A stretch of DNA of 6,501 bases from positions 1 to 6,501 of the forward strand of contig CACCWT010000031.1 in NCBI GenBank assembly GCA_902549785.1, written 5' to 3'. Origin of the DNA: an uncultured Pelagibacteraceae bacterium (GTDB taxonomy: Bacteria > Pseudomonadota > Alphaproteobacteria > Pelagibacterales > Pelagibacteraceae). The notes beneath the pieces are model-generated. The model saw only the letters and a program-made list of their open reading frames with translations. It made no database searches and was not told the origin of the DNA. Within the stretch, counting starts at the first letter, position 1. Every line of letters begins with the position of its first letter. A program made the position numbers and the translations under genes. Below are positions 1-5,740 of this stretch, piece by piece.

Positions 1-936
1 TTCAATAAGTTTGCTTAATATGTCGTTTTCATTAACTCTTTCATTATTACTTAAATTATCTCCAAAAGTTTTCTTATATTCTTCGATAGATTGCATAATT
101 GTCTTAGCCTGAACAACTTTTAATCTTGAAATTCCTTTTACAAAGTCCGCAACATATTCATCAGACGGATTTACTACAATTTCCTCTGGTGTTCCAATTT
201 GTACTACCTCTCCATCTCTCATTATAGCTATTCTATGTCCTACTCTTACTGCCTCATCTAAATCGTGAGTTATAAATACGGTTGTTTTTTTCATTTGCTT
301 TGAAAGTTTTATAAATTCACTTTGAAGTTGTCGTCTAATTAAAGGGTCTAAAGCACTGAAAGGTTCATCCATTAAAAGAAATTCTGGATCTGCTGCTAAT
401 GCTCTAGCTAAACCTACTCTTTGCTGCATACCTCCGGATAATTCATGAGCATATTTATTTCCCCATCCTTGTAATTCGACAATATTTAAAATGTTATTTG
501 CAGCATCTAACCTATCATTTTTGCTAACACCTCTAATTTCTAAAGGCATAGCTATATTATCTAAAACTGATCTGTGAGGCATTAATGCAAAATTTTGAAA
601 AACCATACCAATTTTTTTGTTTCTTAATTCTTGAAGGTTGTCCTTATCAAATTGCATTACATCTTGATTATTTATTAATATTTTTCCAGATGTAGGCTCT
701 AATAATCTATTTATATGTCTAACAAGTGTTGATTTTCCACTTCCAGACAAACCCATTACACAAAATATTTCACCCTTCTTGACATCAAATGAAACATCCG
801 AAACACCAATTACAGAATTATATTTCTCTAGCGCTTCTTGTTTTGAAATTTTTTTATTTTGGATTGCATCCAATGCGTCTTGTGATGTATTACCAAATAT
901 TTTCCAGACATTTTGAATTTGTATAGCTGCTTCCAT
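1..936 (-). CDS. proV: Glycine betaine/proline-type ABC transporter ATP-binding protein (ProV/OpuAA family), 3' end cut by the window edge
   Basis: The frame reads from an ATG at 936 to the window edge with no stop, giving the first 312 residues. It is the ATPase that powers a quaternary-amine importer at the inner membrane. Visible motifs are Walker A GLSGSGKST (62-70), Q-loop Gln114, signature LSGGMQQR (166-173), Walker B LLMDEP with D190/E191, and H-loop His224. The long lead-in before Walker A (about 60 residues, with a helical insert around 18-40) is typical of ProV/OpuAA rather than of generic ABC ATPases. The ABC domain ends near residue 280. The last dozen visible residues (RVNENDILSKLIE) look like the start of a CBS domain, as expected for this family, but the domain itself is outside the window. 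There is no Shine-Dalgarno before the ATG. The gene lies 80 bases downstream of proX on the same strand, so co-transcription is likely. The permease gene is not visible. Confidence 0.93.
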   Translation of the reverse strand, partial: MEAAIQIQNVWKIFGNTSQDALDAIQNKKISKQEALEKYNSVIGVSDVSFDVKKGEIFCVMGLSGSGKSTLVRHINRLLEPTSGKILINNQDVMQFDKDNLQELRNKKIGMVFQNFALMPHRSVLDNIAMPLEIRGVSKNDRLDAANNILNIVELQGWGNKYAHELSGGMQQRVGLARALAADPEFLLMDEPFSALDPLIRRQLQSEFIKLSKQMKKTTVFITHDLDEAVRVGHRIAIMRDGEVVQIGTPEEIVVNPSDEYVADFVKGISRLKVVQAKTIMQSIEEYKKTFGDNLSNNERVNENDILSKLIE

Positions 937-969
937 GAAAATATTTTAACTTAAAAAGACTGAAAATGA

Positions 970-996
970 TACCTGGCAACTAATAGTCGCCAGGTA
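970..996 (-). terminator. Intercistronic hairpin between proX and proV (leaky terminator or mRNA-stabilising stem)
   Basis: Read on the minus strand, this is a stem of about 11 base pairs. ACCTGGCGAC pairs with GTTGCCAGGT (one G-U wobble) plus an outer A-T pair, around a TATTA loop. It stands out as a GC-rich block in an AT-rich gap. A loose T-rich tail follows on the minus strand (TTTT at 966-963, TTTTT at 957-953), but not the uninterrupted run of a strong terminator. Its place just after the binding-protein gene and before the ATPase gene suggests partial termination or 3'-end protection, so that more binding protein than ATPase is made. That role is inferred from position. Confidence 0.6.
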
Positions 997-1016
997 AATT
1001 AATTTTTATTAGTAAA

Positions 1017-1979
1017 TTATAAACCTAACCAGCCGTCAACTGTTGATTTATTTTTAGACATCCAGTCTCTAGCAACTTCTCCTGGATCTCTTTTTTGCAC
1101 AGAAACTTCGTATGCCATCCAAGAAACATCATCTGCTGTTATTTGGAAATTTTTGAAAAATTCTACAATTGCTGGAGATTTGCTCTCAAGAGATGTACCC
1201 CATCCAATTTGTATTTGTTTCAAAGCATCCTTTGAAGCAACATATGATTTTTGATACCAGTCAGCGTCTGCTTTTGGTTGGATCATTTTATATTTTGCAG
1301 GATCATATGCTGGTTCTTCAAGCATAACTACGTCTGCCATACCCCAAATTGCATGTGGTTTATAGCAATAAAATGCATAACCTTCACCTTTTTTAATAGA
1401 GTCGAGAACTCTAGCATTTTTTACTGCTTCTGCAGCTCTAATAGGCTCAATTCCAGCATCATATAATTTATAATCTCTTAATTTAACTTGGTTAACATTA
1501 GCTGAAGCCCATCCATCCGCACCAATCCAAAATTCACCTTTACCATTTCCATCGCTATCCATAGCTTTGACAACTTCCGGTCTACCTAAATCTTCTATTG
1601 CAGTGATATTCATTTTTTTTGCAAATTGTTGAGATACACAATATCCTTGGTTACCTTCGTAAGGATTTTTACTTAATTTAAGAGTTCCTTTTGGTACTAA
1701 ATCATTTGTGTATGCTTCTTGGTTTGGAAGCCATATATCAGGATGTACTTCAATCTCACCTTTGCTTCTATCTATTGCTCCATAGATAGCAGTATTATTT
1801 CCTGGTACTAACTCAGCTTCACCACCCATCTTATCTATAACAACTGCCGCAAGTAAATTTGCTATTGCTGTAGCACCAGTCCAACCTGGATCACCAATTT
1901 TTACTTTTTCAGCAAAACTCGATGCTGGTAAAAAAAGTGAAATTACTCCAGCAACAAGTATTTTCTTTATTATATTCAT
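1017..1979 (-). CDS. proX: Periplasmic glycine betaine/choline-type substrate-binding protein (ProX/OpuAC family)
   Basis: This 320-residue protein captures a quaternary amine (glycine betaine, choline or a similar osmolyte) in the periplasm and delivers it to the ABC importer. A Sec signal peptide is clear: KK at 5-6, a hydrophobic core at 7-18, and likely cleavage after SSFA (about residue 23). The mature protein is a two-lobed OpuAC-type fold. Trp33, Trp83 (PDIWLPN), Trp157 (GADGW) and Trp212 (HAIWGM) are candidates for the aromatic cage that holds the trimethylammonium group. The DSDGNGKGE loop (141-149) just before GADGW matches the position of the DxNGDGKA loop I recall in Escherichia coli ProX. 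Length is normal for the family. The ATG at 1979 is chosen because it gives a full signal peptide and has a GAGGG Shine-Dalgarno just upstream. It is the first gene of the operon, ahead of proV. The exact substrate cannot be told from sequence; related SAR11 transporters are reported to take several osmolytes. Confidence 0.92.
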   Translation of the reverse strand: MNIIKKILVAGVISLFLPASSFAEKVKIGDPGWTGATAIANLLAAVVIDKMGGEAELVPGNNTAIYGAIDRSKGEIEVHPDIWLPNQEAYTNDLVPKGTLKLSKNPYEGNQGYCVSQQFAKKMNITAIEDLGRPEVVKAMDSDGNGKGEFWIGADGWASANVNQVKLRDYKLYDAGIEPIRAAEAVKNARVLDSIKKGEGYAFYCYKPHAIWGMADVVMLEEPAYDPAKYKMIQPKADADWYQKSYVASKDALKQIQIGWGTSLESKSPAIVEFFKNFQITADDVSWMAYEVSVQKRDPGEVARDWMSKNKSTVDGWLGL

Positions 1980-1983
1980 ATTT

Positions 1984-1988
1984 CCCTC
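1984..1988 (-). promoter_or_regulatory. Ribosome binding site of proX
   Basis: GAGGG on the minus strand, four bases before the ATG at 1979. Most genes in this window lack a recognisable Shine-Dalgarno, so its presence here (and before the peroxiredoxin gene) points to high translation. Confidence 0.65.
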
Positions 1989-2012
1989 GATTTAATTAAT
2001 TTATAAACCTAA

Positions 2013-2041
2013 ATTAAACTTTTTTTTAATTTTAGAGTCAA
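2013..2041 (-). promoter_or_regulatory. Sigma70-like promoter of the proX-proV operon
   Basis: On the minus strand, TTGACT (2041-2036) and TTTAAT (2018-2013) are separated by exactly 17 bases. Each differs from consensus at one position. The spacer is A-rich. The predicted start near 2006 would leave a leader of about 27 bases containing the GAGGG ribosome site. The rest of the 1980-2092 gap shows no other structure I can support, and no terminator for the upstream hydrolase gene. Confidence 0.6.
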
Positions 2042-2092
2042 TGATTACAGTATTGAAAAATGTTAATTCAGATATGCAAAAACCTAAAATGA

Positions 2093-2851
2093 TCAAGTAT
2101 TATTCAAAAAATTCTGCACAGTTTTATTGAACTTTTCTGGTTCCTCAAGATGTACGTTATGACAGCAATTTTGAAATATTTCAATTTTGCAATTTGGAAT
2201 ATTATTTGTCAGCAAAGAAACCTGATCAAAATTATAGGATCTATCTTGATCACCCCATATCACTAAAGTTTTGTTTTTAATGTTTTTTAAATTTTCTAAA
2301 CCATTCCAGTCTCTCATAGCAACTAATGCGTTATGAGCAGCTTCTTCATTTATATGTTTGACTGCATTCTCACACAAATAATAATTTTTGTCTTTATCTC
2401 CATCGACAAACCATTTTGGTGGTATTCTTTTTACTTGCTCTTTTATGCCCTCTTCTCTAAGTTTTTTTATAGAGGTATTTATGGGTTCAAAACGACCTGG
2501 AATGTCTCCAATAGGTCCAGTTGCAAAACAAATTAATTTATTTATTCTTTCACCAAATATTTTAGCAATTTCTTGAACTATCATTCCTCCCATTGAGTGA
2601 CCCATTAAATTAAATTTTTCAATTTTCTTTTTATCAATTTCATTGATAATGAATTTTGCCATTAAATTTATACTGTTTAAGGATTTTGCTTTATAGCTTT
2701 CACCAAACCCCGGTAGAGCAGGAGAAATAATTCTAAAATTTTTAGATAAATAATCTTTTTGGAATTTCCACATTTCTGAAGATCCAAGGTATCCATGTAC
2801 CAAAATAAGTGGAAATCCTGAGCCAATATCATCTGTATAAATTTCTTGCAT
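2093..2851 (-). CDS. Alpha/beta-hydrolase fold protein, substrate unknown
   Basis: With the start at 2851 this is a 252-residue cytoplasmic alpha/beta hydrolase with a complete catalytic set. HG (19-20) forms the oxyanion-hole turn, Ser86 is the nucleophile in GHSMGG, Asp203 in WGDQD is the likely acid, and His231 in CHNVHLEEPEKF is the base. A short cap domain lies around 112-185 between the nucleophile and the acid. There is no signal peptide. The pattern resembles the broad group of esterases, C-C bond hydrolases and BioH-like enzymes, and nothing visible fixes the substrate. The open frame extends 17 codons further to 2902, but that start is a TTG only 8 bases from the divergent racemase ATG. 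The extension looks unlike the family N-terminus, whereas MQEIYTDDIGSGFPLILVHG is typical. Neither start has a Shine-Dalgarno. The gene is read in the same direction as proX, 113 bases upstream of it, but proX has its own promoter. Confidence 0.85.
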   Translation of the reverse strand: MQEIYTDDIGSGFPLILVHGYLGSSEMWKFQKDYLSKNFRIISPALPGFGESYKAKSLNSINLMAKFIINEIDKKKIEKFNLMGHSMGGMIVQEIAKIFGERINKLICFATGPIGDIPGRFEPINTSIKKLREEGIKEQVKRIPPKWFVDGDKDKNYYLCENAVKHINEEAAHNALVAMRDWNGLENLKNIKNKTLVIWGDQDRSYNFDQVSLLTNNIPNCKIEIFQNCCHNVHLEEPEKFNKTVQNFLNNT

Positions 2852-2910
2852 AATTATATTTAAAATATAGTTGTATAACTTAACTTTTAAAACAAAATTC
2901 AAAAATTATT
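2852..2910. promoter_or_regulatory. Divergent control region of the hydrolase and racemase genes
   Basis: This 59-base gap separates the two divergent ATGs and must hold the start signals for both. TATAAC at 2874-2879 is a possible plus-strand -10 box, and TATATT (2869-2864, minus strand) a possible -10 for the hydrolase. Neither has a good -35. An inverted repeat TATATTT-A-AAATATA spans 2855-2869, but it is A/T only and could be chance. No Shine-Dalgarno precedes either gene, so short-leader or leaderless translation is possible. Confidence 0.35.
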
Positions 2911-3618
2911 ATGATTGGTATTCTTGGAGGAATGGGAACGCAAGCTGGTTTAGATTTTTGCAATAAACTAGCTAAAATAAATAGAGGTAAATTAGATCAA
3001 GACTACCCAATGTTTGTTTTGTACAATAAATCTAACACACCTAAAAGACCAGAAAACATAAAAAAATATTACAATGTATTAAATGCTTTGGTTGAAGGTT
3101 GTAAGAGATTACAAAAAAATGGTTGCAAATTTATTGTAATGCCATGCAACACTGCTCACTACTGGTACGATGATCTAAGTAAAAAAATTAAAATACCAAT
3201 TCTTAGTATGCCTAAAGAAGTATACTTAGATGCCCTAAAAACCTGTAAAAAAAATTCTAAAATAGGGATATTATCTACTGAAGCTACATTAAACACAAAA
3301 GTTTATAATAAATATTTTGACAAAAGTTTTAAATTAGTAAGTCCAATTTCAAATCTTCAAAAATCATCTGTAAATAAATCAATTAAATTTGTTAAAATGG
3401 GTAAAATAAAAGAAGCTGAGAAAGCAATTAGGCCAGCAGTAAATTATCTAATGAAAATTAAATGTAAGAAAATTATTTTAGGCTGTACGGAATTACCTAT
3501 TGCAATTTTTGCTTATAAATCTTTTAAAAAAATCAAACAATCTAAAGTTTTTGTTGATCCAAATCTGCTTTTAGCTAACGTTTCAATGAAAAAATATAAA
3601 AAGTTAAAAAAACAATAA
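2911..3618 (+). CDS. Aspartate/glutamate racemase family protein (amino-acid racemase)
   Basis: A 235-residue cytoplasmic member of the Asp/Glu/hydantoin racemase family, PLP-independent enzymes that invert an amino acid using two cysteines. Both are present: Cys79 in MPCNTAH and Cys192 in LGCTELP, each in the two-domain symmetric position expected. The N-terminal GILGGMGTQAG (3-13) is the typical first strand and glycine loop of the aspartate racemase branch (RacX/YgeA-like). The order of motifs and the length (about 230) fit that branch better than the longer MurI glutamate racemases. The substrate is therefore probably aspartate or another acidic or neutral amino acid, but it cannot be fixed. 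The C-terminus is lysine-rich (KKYKKLKKQ). The TAA stop lies inside a terminator stem. The gene stands alone on its strand, divergent from the hydrolase; no functional link between the two is visible. Confidence 0.88.
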   Translation: MIGILGGMGTQAGLDFCNKLAKINRGKLDQDYPMFVLYNKSNTPKRPENIKKYYNVLNALVEGCKRLQKNGCKFIVMPCNTAHYWYDDLSKKIKIPILSMPKEVYLDALKTCKKNSKIGILSTEATLNTKVYNKYFDKSFKLVSPISNLQKSSVNKSIKFVKMGKIKEAEKAIRPAVNYLMKIKCKKIILGCTELPIAIFAYKSFKKIKQSKVFVDPNLLLANVSMKKYKKLKKQ

Positions 3619-3665
3619 CCCAGTTTCAGTATTCATTAACTAAAACTGAGATTATTGTATTTTTT
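3606..3665. terminator. Bidirectional terminator between the convergent racemase and peroxiredoxin genes
   Basis: CAGTTTCAGT (3621-3630) pairs with ACTAAAACTG (3639-3648) with one mismatch around an 8-base loop. Beyond a small internal loop the stem continues: CAATAA (3613-3618) pairs with TTATTG (3652-3657). An A-run at 3606-3611 then faces a T-run at 3660-3665. The A-tract/T-tract symmetry gives a T-run after the stem on either strand, as expected for a terminator shared by two convergent genes. The racemase TAA stop (3616-3618) lies within the left arm. The peroxiredoxin gene ends at 3674. Confidence 0.72.
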
Positions 3666-3673
3666 ATAACCTT

Positions 3674-4333
3674 TTATTTTGAAGGGTCGGGTACTTTTCT
3701 TAAATATGGTTTAACTGTTTCCCACCCATCTGGATAAATTTTCTTAGCCTCTTCATCTTTAACTGCTGGAAGAATAACTACATCTTCACCTTTTTTCCAA
3801 TTAGCTGGTGTTGCAACTTTATGTTTTGCAGTCAGTTGCATTGAGTCTATGGCTCTTAAAATTTCATGGAAATTTCTACCTGTTGCCATAGGATAAGTTA
3901 AATATAGACCAATTCTTTTATCTGGTCTTACAACAAAAATAGTTCTTACCGTCTCATTATCAACTGCAGTACGACCCATTGATGTTGTTCCTGCATCAGC
4001 TTCTAGCATATTAAAAAGTTTTGCAACTTTTAAATCTTCATCAGCGATAATTGGATAATCAGGCATTGTTCCAGATACATCTTTAATATCATTTAACCAT
4101 TTTTTATGATCCTCTACCCCATCAACACTTAGTCCAATAACTTTTACATTTCTTGCATCAAACTCAGCTTTCATTTGTCCTAATGAACCTAATTCTGTTG
4201 TACAAACTGGTGTAAAATCTTTTGGGTGAGAAAATAAAACACCCCAACTATCTCCAAGCCACTCATGAAAAGAGATATCTCCTTCAGTAGTTTTGCATTG
4301 AAAGTCAGGACACATACTGTTTATTTTTAACAT
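3674..4333 (-). CDS. 1-Cys peroxiredoxin (Prx6-type)
   Basis: A 219-residue thiol peroxidase that reduces hydrogen peroxide and organic hydroperoxides in the cytoplasm. The peroxidatic Cys44 sits in DFTPVCTTELG, with Thr41 and Pro42 of the PxxxT/SxxC active site in the family order. Arg130 (TVRTIFVVRP) is the likely conserved arginine. The extended C-terminal part (about 165-219, including TPANWKKGEDVVILP) is the dimerisation region characteristic of the Prx6 group. Length matches that group. Cys8 and Cys13 also occur, but no second cysteine sits in the usual resolving position of 2-Cys enzymes, so an external thiol is likely the reductant. The ATG at 4333 has a strong Shine-Dalgarno and a near-consensus promoter, suggesting abundant expression. 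It is divergent from the sulfide oxidoreductase gene and shares its control region, which hints at a role in oxidant or reactive-sulfur defence (inference). Confidence 0.94.
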   Translation of the reverse strand: MLKINSMCPDFQCKTTEGDISFHEWLGDSWGVLFSHPKDFTPVCTTELGSLGQMKAEFDARNVKVIGLSVDGVEDHKKWLNDIKDVSGTMPDYPIIADEDLKVAKLFNMLEADAGTTSMGRTAVDNETVRTIFVVRPDKRIGLYLTYPMATGRNFHEILRAIDSMQLTAKHKVATPANWKKGEDVVILPAVKDEEAKKIYPDGWETVKPYLRKVPDPSK

Positions 4334-4340
4334 TCTTTAC

Positions 4341-4347
4341 TCTCCTT
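4341..4347 (-). promoter_or_regulatory. Ribosome binding site of the peroxiredoxin gene
   Basis: AAGGAGA on the minus strand, 7 bases before the ATG at 4333. It is the best Shine-Dalgarno in the window and supports this start. Confidence 0.75.
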
Positions 4348-4362
4348 TAATTAATTAGAACT

Positions 4363-4390
4363 ATTATAAATTATTGATGAGGTTTATCAA
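4363..4390 (-). promoter_or_regulatory. Strong sigma70-like promoter of the peroxiredoxin gene
   Basis: On the minus strand, TTGATA (4390-4385) and a perfect TATAAT (4368-4363) are separated by 16 bases. The predicted start near 4356 gives a leader of about 22 bases carrying the AAGGAGA ribosome site. This is the closest match to consensus in the window. Confidence 0.68.
4374..4390. promoter_or_regulatory. Inverted repeat over the peroxiredoxin -35 box, candidate operator
   Basis: TTGATGA-GGT-TTATCAA is a near-perfect 17-base inverted repeat. TTGAT and ATCAA are exact arms; the inner step is a G-T pair. It covers the -35 hexamer and part of the spacer of the peroxiredoxin promoter, where a bound repressor would block transcription. 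The binding protein is unknown, and no regulator gene is in the window. Part of the symmetry is contributed by the -35 hexamer itself, so chance is possible. Confidence 0.35.
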
Positions 4391-4413
4391 CGATATTTAA
4401 CTTTGAAAAAACA

Positions 4414-4448
4414 ACTTATAAGACGTGTATCTTAAGCAAATTATAAGT
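4414..4448. promoter_or_regulatory. Inverted repeat in the presumed promoter/leader of the sulfide oxidoreductase gene
   Basis: ACTTATAA (4414-4421) and TTATAAGT (4441-4448) are exact inverted copies 19 bases apart. The left copy overlaps a self-complementary CTTATAAG, and CTTAAG (4431-4436) lies between them. The region is where the plus-strand promoter of the SQR gene should be: TTGAAA at 4403-4408 is a possible -35, with TATCTT at 4428-4433 (19-base spacer) or TATAAG at 4442-4447 as weak -10 candidates. The arms are AT-rich, so the repeat is suggestive only. Confidence 0.3.
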
Positions 4449-4463
4449 GTTAGATTTTTTAAT

Positions 4464-5705
4464 ATGAACAACTCTAATCACTCAAATATTTTGATTATCG
4501 GTGGCGGATGCGCTGGTATATCAGTTGCTACAAGACTTAAAAGTTTAAAGTCTGACTTATCAATATCAATTATAGAACCTTCAGAAAAATCTTTATATCA
4601 AGCAGCATGGACGTTAGTTGGTGCAGGTGCTTATGATGTAAATAGCACCATAAAACCAATGTCATCTGTAATGCCTAATTATGTTAATTGGATAAAAGAA
4701 TATGCAGAAAGCTTTTCTCCTGAATCTAATTCAGTCAAAACTTCAGGTGGTGAATATTCATATGACTACTTAGTAGTTTGTCCTGGTTTAAAAATTAACT
4801 TTGATGGAGTGGCTGGTTTAAAAGAAACTTTAGGAAAAAATAATGTTTGTACAAACTATAGTTCAGATATGGCTGTTTATACTTGGGAATGTTTAAAGAA
4901 TTTACAGGGAGGAAATTTATTATTTACTGAACCTCCAATGCCAATTAAGTGTGCAGGAGCACCTCAAAAAATTGCTTACTTAGCTGCTGATCACTTAAAG
5001 AAAAAAGGAGCTCTTAAAGATAGTAATTTAGAATTTTTATGTGCAAAGCCAGTTATTTTTGGTGTACCTCATTTTCAAGGTCCACTAAATGAAATATGCG
5101 ACTCATATGGTATTAAAAGAAGCTTCCAACATAATTTAATTTCAGTAAATGGCGATGCCAAAGAGGCTGTATTCAAACAATCAGATAAAGACGGAAATTC
5201 TAAAGAAGTTACAAAGAAATTTGATTTTATTCATGTAACGCCTCCTCAAACTTCTCCAGACTTTATTAAGAATAGTCCATTAGCTGATGCTGGTGGATGG
5301 GTCGATGTAGATCATAAAGAAGGAACATTAAGACATACTAAATATGAAAATATTTACAGTTTAGGTGATGTAATGAATGCACCTAATGCAAAAACAGGTG
5401 CAGCAGTTAGAAAACAAACTCCAATAGTGGCTCACAATATTATTAAAGATATCAATAAGTCATCTGAAGCATATAGACTTTATGATGGATATGGAGCCTG
5501 CCCTCTTACAGTTGCATACGGTAAAGTTATGTTAGCAGAATTTTGTTATGGTGGAAAAGTGACTCCAAGTTTACCCTTTGATCCAACAAAACCTAGTTCT
5601 CTATATTGGCAAATGAAATCAAAGCTTTTTCCTTGGTTGCAATGGAATGTAATGTTTAAAGGAAAAGAATGGAGTAAGCCTAATCATAAAGCTATTGAAA
5701 ATTAG
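4464..5705 (+). CDS. sqr: Sulfide:quinone oxidoreductase, type II (mitochondrial SQOR-like)
   Basis: A 413-residue FAD enzyme that oxidises hydrogen sulfide to a persulfide and passes electrons to the quinone pool at the inner membrane. The N-terminal FAD fold is IIGGGCAG (11-18). YQAAWTLVGAG (45-55) is the hallmark stretch of SQOR proteins. The two redox cysteines are visible: Cys163 in IKCAGAPQKI and Cys346 in GACPLTVAYG, matching the cysteine pair I recall in human SQOR (Cys201/Cys379). HVTPP (257-261), GGWVDVD (277-283) and the second FAD contact SLGDVMNAP (299-307) are all in family order. The C-terminus (about 380-400) is rich in Trp, Phe and Lys (YWQMKSKLFPWLQWNVMFKG) and probably docks the protein to the membrane. 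The frame extends upstream to a GTG at 4425, but that codon lies in the presumed promoter and adds residues foreign to the family, so the ATG at 4464 is preferred. No Shine-Dalgarno is seen. It is followed 35 bases later by the persulfide dioxygenase gene. Confidence 0.93.
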   Translation: MNNSNHSNILIIGGGCAGISVATRLKSLKSDLSISIIEPSEKSLYQAAWTLVGAGAYDVNSTIKPMSSVMPNYVNWIKEYAESFSPESNSVKTSGGEYSYDYLVVCPGLKINFDGVAGLKETLGKNNVCTNYSSDMAVYTWECLKNLQGGNLLFTEPPMPIKCAGAPQKIAYLAADHLKKKGALKDSNLEFLCAKPVIFGVPHFQGPLNEICDSYGIKRSFQHNLISVNGDAKEAVFKQSDKDGNSKEVTKKFDFIHVTPPQTSPDFIKNSPLADAGGWVDVDHKEGTLRHTKYENIYSLGDVMNAPNAKTGAAVRKQTPIVAHNIIKDINKSSEAYRLYDGYGACPLTVAYGKVMLAEFCYGGKVTPSLPFDPTKPSSLYWQMKSKLFPWLQWNVMFKGKEWSKPNHKAIEN

Positions 5706-5740
5706 TATCAATTTTATAAAATTTTAATTATTTTGTAATT

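Noticed and set aside
141..170. No separate CBS or second-domain gene at the left edge
   Set aside because: I considered a distinct gene starting left of the ABC domain, but the frame is continuous with the ATPase to position 1, so it is one truncated gene.
1251..1466. Plus-strand open frame of 71 codons
   Set aside because: It lies wholly inside proX on the other strand, its protein has no recognisable motif, and proX is complete and well supported.
1437..1557. DSDGNGKGE loop of ProX as an EF-hand calcium site
   Set aside because: A similar loop is found in the same place in Escherichia coli ProX as I recall it, so it is a normal family feature rather than an acquired calcium-binding motif.
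2005..2089. Repeated AAACCTAAA (2005-2013 and 2080-2088)
   Set aside because: Nine bases of mostly A/T composition recurring in an AT-rich gap is within chance, and one copy overlaps the promoter -10.
2333..2576. Two overlapping plus-strand open frames of 67 and 62 codons
   Set aside because: Both are antisense to the hydrolase gene, low in complexity (Phe/Ile/Ser-rich), and have no start signals.
2855..2869. TATATTT-A-AAATATA palindrome as an operator
   Set aside because: It contains only A and T, and such palindromes are common by chance at this composition. Reported only as part of the divergent region.
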